DNA of 64,000 nt, from assembly GCA_029251405.1 (NCBI GenBank), contig JAQXDK010000007.1, positions 34,883 through 98,882 on the forward strand, written 5' to 3'. A model generated the notes under the pieces. The model had not been told where the DNA came from. It saw only the letters and a program-made list of their open reading frames with translations, and made no database searches. The translations under genes and the position numbers were made by a program. Every line of letters starts with the position of its first letter. Within the stretch, counting starts at the first letter, position 1. Positions 52,301 to 60,197 of this stretch are shown here, piece after piece. The stretch is from Flavobacteriales bacterium. Lineage in GTDB: Bacteria > Bacteroidota > Bacteroidia > Flavobacteriales_D > Parvicellaceae.

Positions 52301-54303
52301 TTTCCAGAAAAAGCACCTGAAAATACATAGTCTGATGCTCCTAATGCACTAACTCCAATCACATAGTTTTGACCGCTAGTTGCATTTAGTGTTGTACTAG
52401 TCCCATCACAAATAGTCTGGTCTAATCCAGCATTTACATTTGGGTTGTTATTTACTGATATAAAATCGGTTTTGGTTTCGCTGTTGCTTCCAGTACTGTT
52501 ACTAATCGTAAGAGAGACATCATAAGTTCCACTACTGGAATAGGTATGAGAAGGATTTTGTATTGTCGAAGTTGTTCCATCTCCAAAATTCCATACCCAA
52601 GAGGTTGGATTTCCTGCAGAAGCATCGTTGAAAGTAACAGCGTCTGCTAAACAGATATTTACATTATTTGCTGCGAAATCAGCACTTAATGTAGCAGTAG
52701 GCTGACTGATGACCAATTGATAATCTTCAGCTTGTGCATAGAATGGGTTATAACAAGCGTCTGTTATATTTCCTGTTACTGACGTTAATTCACTTATAAT
52801 TCTAAACCTAAGAGGAGTGTTAGCCAATATATTTGTTCCATTTGAAATGGGTATTGTTAATGTGCCATTTCCAGTTGAAGTGTTAGTTCCATTTGCACCA
52901 TTTAAGTTAGGAGGATTAGAACCAGAGAAAACTTCCTCATTTGGGTCTGAAAAATCTCCATCATTATTAAAATCTATAAATCCTTTGTAATCATGACCAT
53001 TATACCATGTAGTTATTTCAAAAGTATAAGAGCTGTCATCTTCCAATGATATGGTTTTCAGACATTCTGTAGTAAAGTCAACATAACCTCCATCATTTTG
53101 GGTATTGGAACTTGAAGCAGAAAATTCATTAATAATTGTAAAGTTCATGATGCCTCCATATCCCCCGCTAGTTGCTGTTGCAGAACTTTGTGGTACGCAA
53201 TTAGCATTAGCAATCATACCAGAAATATTTAGGGGACTTTCGTCTCCCTTTGAAAAAATTAGACTTTGACCACTAGTTGCTAACATTGCTCTAGATCTAA
53301 TTTTTTGATCGTTAGTTAGTCTGTCTTGGCAAGAGGCATATGACATAAAGTTTTTAGCTGTATTATCTCCAAAAGTGGCTCCAGTACAATCATTTAAAAG
53401 CCCTGACTTACACTGGCTAGTATATCTTTTATGAGGTTCTGTATCTGTACAACCATCGCTATCTACACCAACAGTAACATCACCTGGGCAAGCATCACCA
53501 ATACCGTCATTGTCAGCATCACCATCTCCCTTGAAAGTATGGTGGAGATGTAAATAATGACCAATTTCATGGACTACGGTAGAATTATCTCTAGGAGCAT
53601 TTAAATTAAAAGTAGGTTGACTGTTATTAGGGTCGTAACCAAAAACGGTAGCCATCATTATCGACCCCTCATAGGCAGAACCAGTAAAAAAATTAGCATA
53701 TCCTTGAATTCCAAAACCACCGTTATTATTTTCAATTTCACTTACAATCCAAATATTGAAATACTCTGTTTCATTCCATCTACTTAAATTTTTAAGAGTA
53801 GTTTCATCAGCTTCTCCACCGTCTCCATAATAATCTACTCCTCCAGTGGAATAGTTGAGAACTCCACTTGCATTGATTCTATTAATACCACTATGTGCAT
53901 TACAATTAGGATCTTGCTGAGCTAATGCGAATTCAATCTGAAAATCTACGGGGCTATTGGTGGTTTGCCCTCTGTAAACATCATTTAAATTAGTGATGGC
54001 ACTTTGAATTTGGGCATCAGAAATATTAGTTCCTACTCCAATATTTTCACCTAAGTGAAGTACGTGAACTACGACAGGAATAGTGTAGATGCCGCTTGAC
54101 GACCTAGCTTGGGGATTAGATAGATATGTGGATGCACTTGATTCAGAAAATTGAATAAGCTCTTGATATTTTGTGTTTTGCATCAATGTATGATGCTTGT
54201 GATCAAATCCACAAGATTTTAAACTGTTTATCTGAGAGTTAACAGTTAAACTAATCAAAATAAATAAAAAAAATAAAACGAATGGATTGAAATTTTTAGT
54301 CAT
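49375..54303 (-). CDS. T9SS-exported M43 metalloprotease with PKD, cupredoxin and 13 tandem repeats
   Basis: A 1642-residue multidomain protein. A signal peptide (1-23) precedes a pappalysin-type M43 peptidase: zinc site HEIGHYLHLHH at 245-255 (His replaces the usual Gly) and Met-turn NFMSYASCQD. Then come a GEVED-type domain (about 370-530), a PKD domain (about 540-620, WNFGDGTTS) and an Ig-like domain with an inserted type-1 copper cupredoxin (about 644-744, CEFHAGM). Thirteen ~50-residue repeats span about 793-1438, then another domain and a T9SS type A sorting domain (APNPF...; IFDMGGRVIKT) at about 1566-1642. It is predicted to be secreted or surface-attached; targets are unknown. Confidence 0.88.
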   Translation of the reverse strand: MTKNFNPFVLFFLFILISLTVNSQINSLKSCGFDHKHHTLMQNTKYQELIQFSESSASTYLSNPQARSSSGIYTIPVVVHVLHLGENIGVGTNISDAQIQSAITNLNDVYRGQTTNSPVDFQIEFALAQQDPNCNAHSGINRINASGVLNYSTGGVDYYGDGGEADETTLKNLSRWNETEYFNIWIVSEIENNNGGFGIQGYANFFTGSAYEGSIMMATVFGYDPNNSQPTFNLNAPRDNSTVVHEIGHYLHLHHTFKGDGDADNDGIGDACPGDVTVGVDSDGCTDTEPHKRYTSQCKSGLLNDCTGATFGDNTAKNFMSYASCQDRLTNDQKIRSRAMLATSGQSLIFSKGDESPLNISGMIANANCVPQSSATATSGGYGGIMNFTIINEFSASSSNTQNDGGYVDFTTECLKTISLEDDSSYTFEITTWYNGHDYKGFIDFNNDGDFSDPNEEVFSGSNPPNLNGANGTNTSTGNGTLTIPISNGTNILANTPLRFRIISELTSVTGNITDACYNPFYAQAEDYQLVISQPTATLSADFAANNVNICLADAVTFNDASAGNPTSWVWNFGDGTTSTIQNPSHTYSSSGTYDVSLTISNSTGSNSETKTDFISVNNNPNVNAGLDQTICDGTSTTLNATSGQNYVIGVSALGASDYVFSGAFSGNDPTINISLGDTLTFNVNSPGHPFLIKTAATTGTANAVSVANNGTSSGIITWSPNTAGTYYYICEFHAGMVGTINVGGSNINYTWDNNITNGNGFIPTSTNTYTVTAADGNGCSSIDNITINLIPNSSGTDIISSCNSVTWIDGITYTTSNNSATYTLTNSSGCDSIVTLNLTINQNLNGIDVISSCNSITWIDGITYTSSNNTATYTLTNSSGCDSIVTLNLTINQNLNGIDVISSCDSITWIDGITYTLSNNTATYTLTNSAGCDSIVTLNLTVNSPTNSQENITSCDNYLWGGNNYFQSGIYIDTLQSTNGCDSIAALNLTINSSSTSQENITACNNYSWNGTTYSQSGTYTKTLQTISGCDSILTLNLIIDSGGNYQENISTCNNYNWNGTNYSQSGTYYDTLQNTNGCDSILVLNLTISNYVYNSVNITSCINYNWNGNIYNQTGNYTDTILVAGSCDSINTLSLNIIPIIYSSESITACGSFNWNGNNYLQSGTYVDTLPSNSGCDSIVTLSLTLNPSISYSETLSSCDNYLWNGITYNQSGTYIDTLTTNTGCDSIITLFLTLNNSISTQENITTCTNYLWHGNNYSQSGIYYDTLNSVNGCDSITILNLNINSVVYNQQSITNCNNYVWNGVTYIQSGTYIDTLQTILGCDSIVTLFLTVNSPVFFNDTVSVCNNYIWNGNSYSQTGVYVDTLISALGCDSITSLHLTINGSYLSVDSISACSSYIWNGITIDSSGVYSDTLQSVNGCDSINILYLTVNNDIFAPLTFELLLDDYCLETNWTIKDSQDSIWYSEGPYDCNPSGGGIQSNTTIIKDLYLKDNECFTFKLNDVYGDGLGASYYGGTDGNWLLKDLNNVILSQGSGDFGYSLIKSFFVTQSTPSSINSIENTNGQIYIAPNPFKNSAIVKIKNIQGPFNLEIFDMGGRVIKTFYSINNEFEINNINASSGIYWLRDKNKSNLKPIKLVIE
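49990..51925 (-). repeat. Array of 13 protein-coding repeats in the T9SS protease
   Basis: Thirteen consecutive units of about 147-153 bp encode C.(N/S)Y.WNG..Y.QSG.Y.DTL....GCDSI..L.LTI. Each unit carries two cysteines, one near the start and one in GCDSI. The three units nearest the protein N-terminus form a distinct subtype (ITWIDGITYT...NSSGCDSIVTLNLTI). Confidence 0.9.
51487..51925 (-). repeat. Near-identical 153-bp direct repeats
   Basis: The three ITWIDGITYT-type units are nearly identical in DNA with a 153-bp period. For example, the segment aacatcaatcccatttaaat occurs at 51601 and again at 51754. This points to recent amplification or gene conversion in this part of the array. Confidence 0.85.
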
Positions 54304-54369
54304 CTTATAAAGTTATTGATTAAATCTGTTAGAATGATTATGTTAAGAAAATTTATAAACTACAAAGTA

Positions 54370-54807
54370 TTAACTTCTTATATAGTTTGGAATATCATCT
54401 AGATATTTCATTTTTTTTGAGAGTAAATCTATGTGGATACAATATGTTTTATTTCCGTTGGTAATAATTAAATAATTGGCTCCAAGCTTGTATTGATAAC
54501 TTAAAACTTGATTTAAAGCAGATTCATCTATTTTTACATTTTTTGATTTGCATTCTACAATTATATTAGGTTTGCCATCATTGTTATAAATCAGTAAATC
54601 AAACCTTTTGTTAAGTCCGTTAACATCAATTTTTTTTTCAACTGCTATTAAACTTTTAGGGTATTTCTTCTCGTAATGTAAATATTTCCAAAATTGTTGT
54701 CGGACAAGTTCTTCGGGAGTTGATTTGATCCACTTTTTTCTCAATTCATCGAATAAATATTCTTTTGAATTAATTAACTTAGTTTTTGAAGAATAGTAAT
54801 CACTCAT
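54370..54807 (-). CDS. Stand-alone HsdR N-terminal (PD-(D/E)XK) domain protein
   Basis: A 145-residue protein matching only the N-terminal nuclease-like domain of type I restriction HsdR subunits. RRQFW-like helix VRQQFWKYLH, KRFDLLIYNNDGKPNIIVEC and KSKN form the PD-(D/E)XK core (Asp, then Glu-Cys-Lys as ExK). The helicase domains are absent and no HsdM/HsdS genes are near. Such stand-alone proteins beside holA are common in Bacteroidota, so a housekeeping DNA-metabolism role is more likely than restriction. It is divergent from holA across 18 bp. Confidence 0.75.
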   Translation of the reverse strand: MSDYYSSKTKLINSKEYLFDELRKKWIKSTPEELVRQQFWKYLHYEKKYPKSLIAVEKKIDVNGLNKRFDLLIYNNDGKPNIIVECKSKNVKIDESALNQVLSYQYKLGANYLIITNGNKTYCIHIDLLSKKMKYLDDIPNYIRS

Positions 54808-54825
54808 ATTTTATAACTATCAAAA

Positions 54826-55830
54826 TTGAATTTTAAAGAAATAATCAAATCTATTGAGAATAAAAATTATCAACCAATTTACTTTCTTAATGGAGAAAAT
54901 ACATATTTCATTGATAAAATTTCCGATAAGTTATTGAATTCTGTTCTTGAAGAATCCGAAAAAGATTTTAATGAAACTATTTTTTACGGCAAAGACGCTT
55001 CTGTAGATATGATTTTAGACGTATGTAAGCGTTATCCAGTGATGTCCACCCATCAGTTAGTAGTAGTAAAAGAAGCGCAACATTTATCAAGAAATTTATC
55101 TCATTTTGAAAGCTATATTAAAGCTCCTGTACCGAGTACTATTTTAGTATTTTGTTACAAAGGAAAAAAAATTGACAAAAGAAAATCAGTTGGTAAATTA
55201 TTGTCTAAGAACAAATTCGTTTTAGATTTTGAGCCTATAAAAGAGTATCAATTACCAGATTGGATAATCAACTGTGCCAATGAAAATAAAATAAAATTTG
55301 ATTCTCAGGCTGTTGTCCTTTTTGCAGAGTTTTTAGGTAATAATTTATCAGAGATAGAAAAAAATATTCAAAAACTTAAGCTTTTAATTAAAGATTCGAA
55401 TTCTGTTGATGTTGATATGATCCAAAAACATATTGGGTTTTCTAAAGAATATAATCTATTTGAATTAACTGATGCTATTGCTGCTATGAATGTCAAGAAG
55501 GCTGGGTTTATTGCTTTTCATTTTGGACAAAACAATAAAAAACATCCAATAGTAGTAACGATATCTCATTTGTATGGTTTTTTCACCAAACTAATGAAAT
55601 TCCATTTTTATAAAGATACTATGAACGATAATCAAATTTCAGCTAAGATTGGTGTTCATCCCTTTTTTTTAAAACAGTACAAGCAAGCAGCCTCATTTTA
55701 CTCCAAAACAAAATTAGCTCAAATATTATCTCACCTCAGACATTATGATTTAATGAGTAAGGGAGTGATAGTTCCAAATATTTCCGAAGAAGAAATACTA
55801 AAGGAAATGATTTTTAAAATAATGCATTAA
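54826..55830 (+). CDS. holA: DNA polymerase III delta subunit HolA
   Basis: A 334-residue clamp-loader delta subunit. The N-terminal domain reads YFLNGENTYFIDKISDKL and YPVMSTHQLVVVKEAQ; the middle has FLGNNLSEIEKNIQKL and FSKEYNLFELTDAI; the C-terminal helical collar follows. It opens the beta clamp during loading. The start is TTG 54826 (no ATG is available before the conserved region). Only 18 bp separate it from the divergent HsdR_N gene. Confidence 0.9.
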   Translation: MNFKEIIKSIENKNYQPIYFLNGENTYFIDKISDKLLNSVLEESEKDFNETIFYGKDASVDMILDVCKRYPVMSTHQLVVVKEAQHLSRNLSHFESYIKAPVPSTILVFCYKGKKIDKRKSVGKLLSKNKFVLDFEPIKEYQLPDWIINCANENKIKFDSQAVVLFAEFLGNNLSEIEKNIQKLKLLIKDSNSVDVDMIQKHIGFSKEYNLFELTDAIAAMNVKKAGFIAFHFGQNNKKHPIVVTISHLYGFFTKLMKFHFYKDTMNDNQISAKIGVHPFFLKQYKQAASFYSKTKLAQILSHLRHYDLMSKGVIVPNISEEEILKEMIFKIMH

Positions 55831-55839
55831 CTATAATAA

Positions 55840-56850
55840 ATGATTGATTTAAGAAGTGATACAGTTACTAAGCCATCTAAAAAAATGATGCAATTTATGA
55901 TGGAAGCTAATGTAGGAGACGATGTTTTTCAAGATGATCCAACTGTTAACTTATTTGAACAAAAAACTGCCAATATGTTTGGTAAAGAGGCAGGATTGTT
56001 TTGTCCTTCTGGGACAATGACTAATCAAATTGCACTTATGGTCTATTTAAAACCTGGTGACGAAGTTATTTGCAGCAGCGAAGCTCATATTTATAATTAT
56101 GAGGGAGGTGGGATTGCAAGAAATTCTGGTGCTTCAGTTCGGCTTATTAATAGAGAAAGCGGTATTTTATATTTAAATGAAATTATTGATAATATCAATC
56201 CAGATGATATTCACTATCCTAAAACAAAACTAGTAGCTTTAGAAAATACAGTAAACAGAGGAGGTGGAATTTGTTATCCTATTGAAGAAATCGAAAAAAT
56301 TTCTAACTATTGTCAATCAGAAAAAATGCCTTTGCATTTAGATGGAGCTAGGCTCTTTAATGCTCTTGTAAAAACGGAAGTAAGTGCATACAAAATGGGC
56401 TCCCATTTCGACTCGATTTCTCTATGTTTTTCAAAAGGATTGGGAACCCCTGTAGGTTCGGTATTAGTAGGCTCTAAAGATTTTATCCATAGTGCTAGAA
56501 GAGTAAGAAAAGTACTTGGGGGAGGAATGAGACAATCTGGGATTTTAGCTGCTGCAGGAATCTATGCCCTTGAAAACAATATTCAACGTTTATCAACCGA
56601 CCATCTGCATGCAAAAGTATTGGAAGAGTCTTTAGCTAAGTGTTCTTGGATTGAAAAGGTTTTAAAAGTTGAAACTAATATTGTTGTAGCTTATCTAAAG
56701 GATGAATATTTAGCTTCAGAATTTATTCAAAAATTATCGGATTGTGGGGTATTAGCAATACCGTTTGGGAAAGGCAGGATTAGAATGGTTACCCACTTAG
56801 ATATTTCTGAAAAAGACGTAGAAAAAGTGGTAGAATCACTTAAATTTTAA
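55840..56850 (+). CDS. ltaE: Low-specificity L-threonine aldolase
   Basis: A 336-residue fold-type I PLP enzyme. IDLRSDTVTKPS opens the protein; GDDVFQDDPTVN, LFCPSGTMTNQIA and the HLDGARLFNA Asp motif follow. The PLP lysine is in FSKGLGTPVGS. It cleaves threonine or allo-threonine to glycine and acetaldehyde. It lies 9 nt after holA, and its 3' end overlaps the convergent epimerase gene by 15 nt. Confidence 0.92.
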   Translation: MIDLRSDTVTKPSKKMMQFMMEANVGDDVFQDDPTVNLFEQKTANMFGKEAGLFCPSGTMTNQIALMVYLKPGDEVICSSEAHIYNYEGGGIARNSGASVRLINRESGILYLNEIIDNINPDDIHYPKTKLVALENTVNRGGGICYPIEEIEKISNYCQSEKMPLHLDGARLFNALVKTEVSAYKMGSHFDSISLCFSKGLGTPVGSVLVGSKDFIHSARRVRKVLGGGMRQSGILAAAGIYALENNIQRLSTDHLHAKVLEESLAKCSWIEKVLKVETNIVVAYLKDEYLASEFIQKLSDCGVLAIPFGKGRIRMVTHLDISEKDVEKVVESLKF

Positions 56851-57837
56851 AATATATTTTGCAGTATTATTTACAGCCTCTTCAATCGATTTAAACTCAA
56901 AATTAAGAGCCTTTTTAATTTTGTCGTTTAAATATTCATTTTTTTGGCTTGAGGTTTTTACAGTCTCTTTAGTTAGCTGAGGATTTTTTCCTGTAAAAAA
57001 ACATTTTACGGCTTCAAGCTTACACGCAAATTTTAATAATTCTTGTGAAGCTAATTTTTGAGGTACTTTAACTTTTAAGTTTTCAGCAATTAATTTAAAT
57101 ACTTTCTGGTAAGAAATATTTTCACCAACCACAATATATCTTTCTGCATTACAGGTTGACTTTGTCAGCTCGATAATAGACCTTGACACATCTCTTACAT
57201 CTACAAAACCATTACTTCCAGAAGGGAAATGGGAAACTCCTGAATGTATTTTTTTAAATAAAGAGGTGCTAGATCTGTTCCAAATTGAAGGGCCAATTAT
57301 AATCCCTGGGTTAGTAATTACCGCATTTAGACCTTCTTGAATTCCTCTCCAAACTTCGTTTTCAGCTTTAAATTTTGAAATTGCATAATAGCTATTATCG
57401 CTTCCGTTTACCCAACTATTTTTTTCTGTGTAAGAACTGTTTCCTTTTCTTCCAATTGCAGCAACAGAGCTTATGAATCCAAGTTTTTTTACTTTGTTGT
57501 CTAGACAAGCGTTGACAATATTTGAAGTTCCTTTAACATTAATATTGTGCATTTTAACTCTTTGTTTTTTTGAGAAACTTACTATTGCTGCACAATGATA
57601 TACATGATCGACGTCCCTAATGTGTTGATAAACTTGGGAGACATCTTCCAGATCCATTTCTACCCAATTTATTTTTTTTAGAAGTGATTTTTGGTGGTAA
57701 AATTCAAACAATTTTTCAATGGTTTCAAAGCTTGAATTTTTTGTATGAGTCGCTTTTACGATCTCATTTTTTTTTAAAAGGTCTAGTACAATATGCATAC
57801 CAACCAATCCAGTAGCTCCAGTTACAAGGTTTGTCAT
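56836..57837 (-). CDS. NAD-dependent epimerase/dehydratase family protein
   Basis: A 333-residue extended short-chain dehydrogenase. The nucleotide loop VTGATGLVGMHI is at the N-terminus; the catalytic YxxxK is YYAISKFKAE with an upstream Ser-containing SSVAA; NPGIIIGPSIW follows. The layout resembles dihydroflavonol-4-reductase-like proteins of Bacteroidota rather than classical sugar epimerases. The substrate is unknown. It shares a symmetrical upstream element with tyrS. Confidence 0.85.
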   Translation of the reverse strand: MTNLVTGATGLVGMHIVLDLLKKNEIVKATHTKNSSFETIEKLFEFYHQKSLLKKINWVEMDLEDVSQVYQHIRDVDHVYHCAAIVSFSKKQRVKMHNINVKGTSNIVNACLDNKVKKLGFISSVAAIGRKGNSSYTEKNSWVNGSDNSYYAISKFKAENEVWRGIQEGLNAVITNPGIIIGPSIWNRSSTSLFKKIHSGVSHFPSGSNGFVDVRDVSRSIIELTKSTCNAERYIVVGENISYQKVFKLIAENLKVKVPQKLASQELLKFACKLEAVKCFFTGKNPQLTKETVKTSSQKNEYLNDKIKKALNFEFKSIEEAVNNTAKYILKFK

Positions 57838-57880
57838 TTAATTATAATAATATTTAAAATTTAGATTTAAATTTATTTGA

Positions 57881-57896
57881 AACAAATATATTTGTT
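57881..57896. promoter_or_regulatory. 16-bp perfect palindrome with bidirectional -7 elements
   Basis: AACAAATATATTTGTT is a perfect palindrome in the 83-bp divergent gap between the epimerase gene and tyrS. Each strand contains TATATTTG, an exact TAnnTTTG -7 match (plus strand 57887-57894, minus strand 57883-57890). It could act as a shared bidirectional promoter core or an operator. tyrS starts 24 nt downstream on one side, the epimerase gene 43 nt on the other. Confidence 0.5.
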
Positions 57897-57920
57897 AATT
57901 ATCAATAATATGAATAGAAA

Positions 57921-59201
57921 GTGAATTTTGTAGAAGAGCTTAAATGGAGAGGCATGATCCATGACTTAATGCCTGGGATTGAAGAACAATTTTCTAAAGA
58001 ACTAACTTCAGCTTACATAGGTTTTGATCCTACTGGGGATTCTCTTCACATTGGAAGTCTTGTCCAAATTATGATATTGATTCATCTACAAAATTCTGGT
58101 CACAAGCCTATTGTTTTAGTGGGTGGTGCAACGGGAATGGTTGGTGATCCATCGGGTAAATCATCAGAAAGAAATTTACTTGATGAAAAAACTTTAAATT
58201 ATAATGTTTCTAGTATCAAATCTCAGTTAGAAAAGTTTTTAGATTTTGATTGTGGTGAAAAATCAGCTGAATTAGTTAATAATTACGATTGGTTTAAAGA
58301 TTTTAATATTTTGAATTTCATTCGCGATATTGGAAAGCACATACCAGTTAATTACATGATGTCCAAAGAATCTGTGAAAACTCGTTTGCAAACAGGAATG
58401 TCCTTTACGGAATTCACATATCAGTTAATTCAAGGGTATGATTTTTATTGGCTCCATAAAAATAAAAATTGTAAAGTCCAATTAGGAGGTTCTGATCAGT
58501 GGGGGAATATTGTTACAGGAACAGAGTTAATTAGAAGAAAGGGTGGAGGAGATGCTTTTGCATGTACAACTCCACTTATTAAAAAGGCAGACGGAACTAA
58601 GTTTGGTAAAACAGAAGATGGCAATGTCTGGTTGGATAAAAATAAAACATCTCCATATAAGTTTTATCAATATTGGATTAATTCATCGGATGAAGACGCT
58701 TCTAACTACATTAGAATATTTACACTTAAGTCTAAAAATGAAATAGAGTCAATAGAGCAAGAACATGCAAAAGCTCCTCATTTGAGACTTTTACAAAAAA
58801 CTTTAGCTGAAGATATTACTGTAAGAGTACACTCTGAAGAAGACTTGAATTCAGCAATTACTGCATCAGCAATTTTATTTAAAAAAGGTCCAGATGCTGT
58901 AGACGATTTAAAAAGTATGAGTATCCAAGTTTTTGAAGATGTCTTTGAAGGAGTCCCAAAAGCAGAATTAAAACATTCTGAAATTAATGACGGTTTAACA
59001 ATTATTGACGCTTTAGCTGGTAAAACTAATTTTTTAAAATCTCAAGGTGAAGCCAAAAGAGCTTTGAAAGAGAATTCCATAAGTGTTAACAAGGAAAAAG
59101 TTAATGAAGATAAGATTTTGAGCGGCTCAGATCTTATTAATAATAGATATATTTTGATACAAAGAGGTAAAAAAAATTATTTTGTAATCTATTTTAATTA
59201 A
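57921..59201 (+). CDS. tyrS: Tyrosyl-tRNA synthetase
   Basis: A 426-residue class I aminoacyl-tRNA synthetase. The HIGH motif is DSLHIGSL near residue 40; the tyrosine site includes QGYDFYWLH and QLGGSDQWGNIVTG; the KMSKS-equivalent loop is KFGKT. A C-terminal S4 RNA-binding domain (about 355-426) is present. GTG 57921 gives the usual short N-terminus; no in-frame ATG precedes the first conserved residues. It ends with an 8-nt overlap with the convergent LuxE-like gene. Confidence 0.95.
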   Translation: MNFVEELKWRGMIHDLMPGIEEQFSKELTSAYIGFDPTGDSLHIGSLVQIMILIHLQNSGHKPIVLVGGATGMVGDPSGKSSERNLLDEKTLNYNVSSIKSQLEKFLDFDCGEKSAELVNNYDWFKDFNILNFIRDIGKHIPVNYMMSKESVKTRLQTGMSFTEFTYQLIQGYDFYWLHKNKNCKVQLGGSDQWGNIVTGTELIRRKGGGDAFACTTPLIKKADGTKFGKTEDGNVWLDKNKTSPYKFYQYWINSSDEDASNYIRIFTLKSKNEIESIEQEHAKAPHLRLLQKTLAEDITVRVHSEEDLNSAITASAILFKKGPDAVDDLKSMSIQVFEDVFEGVPKAELKHSEINDGLTIIDALAGKTNFLKSQGEAKRALKENSISVNKEKVNEDKILSGSDLINNRYILIQRGKKNYFVIYFN

Positions 59202-60168
59202 AAGATAATAAGTTACAACCTCTCACTTCAGAATTGTCAAACCTCCCTAAAATTTCAAATTCATTTTTTTCATTTTTTTTACCAATGTCTTGTGTTTCAA
59301 TAAATGAACAACTGTAAATATTTGCAAGGTCAATAATATTTACACCTCCACTTGAAAAATTATTTTTATAATTAAAAGGGTCCTCAAAATCTCTTATTAA
59401 GACTTTCATCCAAGGTGGGGTCGAAAATATACCATTTCCATTAGAATACGCTTGAGATAGTAATTCTGTCATTCCATATTCGCTGTGTATGGTTTCTACG
59501 TTAAATGATGTAACTAGTTTTTTATGTAATTCTTTTCTTATAATTTCTTTACGTCTCCCTTTCATACCTCCAGTTTCCATTACCGTCCAGTTTTTCAAAT
59601 CTAAAGACCCTTTTTCAGCCATTTCTAGCAGCGCATAACTTACGCCAACAAGCAGAACTTTTTCATTTTTTAGCTCATTGGATAACGTTTTAAATTTTTC
59701 AAAGTCAAGGTCTATATACCTGCTTTTAGAGTTACCTTTTTTGATTAAATCATTGATCATGTAAATTAAAGAGCTGTCTCCTTGCTCTAAATAGGATGGT
59801 AACAATGCTAAGATTGTCCAATCTTTAGGAACATTATAAAATTTTTTAAAGCCATTTATAAATGACTTTTCATATAAACCTAAGCTGTGTACATGGTGTT
59901 GGCTTCTACTTTTGTTAGTTGTACCACTACTTTTAAAAGTCTTTTCAATGAAAAGATTGTGTGAAATTACCTTTTTCGATTTAAAGAATTGAATAGGTAA
60001 AAATGGAATCTCTTTCCAGTGGGAGATTTTGCTGCTATTTGTTTTTACCAAGTCAACATAATTTTTATAAATCTTGGAGTGTGTATATTGAAAATTAAAT
60101 ACTTCAAGGGCCACTGAATTAAATTCAGTTTCATTTTTAATTTCAAATATTTTTTTTGGTAGACTCAA
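59194..60168 (-). CDS. LuxE/PaaK-like acyl-activating family protein
   Basis: About 324 residues from TTG 60168, which gives the family-like start SLPKKIFEIKNETEF. A longer reading to TTG 60216 would overlap the divergent lipoprotein gene by 19 nt and adds no family sequence. The AMP/phosphate-binding stretch FKSSGTTNKSRSQH, LPSYLEQGDSSLIYM and SEYGMTELLSQAYS match the LuxE acyl-protein synthetase family. Bacteroidota encode such stand-alone members without luciferase genes; the acid activated is unknown. Confidence 0.75.
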   Translation of the reverse strand: MSLPKKIFEIKNETEFNSVALEVFNFQYTHSKIYKNYVDLVKTNSSKISHWKEIPFLPIQFFKSKKVISHNLFIEKTFKSSGTTNKSRSQHHVHSLGLYEKSFINGFKKFYNVPKDWTILALLPSYLEQGDSSLIYMINDLIKKGNSKSRYIDLDFEKFKTLSNELKNEKVLLVGVSYALLEMAEKGSLDLKNWTVMETGGMKGRRKEIIRKELHKKLVTSFNVETIHSEYGMTELLSQAYSNGNGIFSTPPWMKVLIRDFEDPFNYKNNFSSGGVNIIDLANIYSCSFIETQDIGKKNEKNEFEILGRFDNSEVRGCNLLSFN

Positions 60169-60197
60169 AACAAAAGTAAATAATGTAATTTTATATA

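Noticed and set aside
54370..54807. A type I restriction system
   Set aside because: Only the HsdR N-terminal domain is present; there is no helicase, HsdM or HsdS in the window.
57910..57924. Four-codon ORF (M-N-R-K-stop) overlapping the tyrS GTG as GTGA, possible leader peptide
   Set aside because: Too short and AT-rich to be meaningful; no attenuator structure or tyrosine codons are present.
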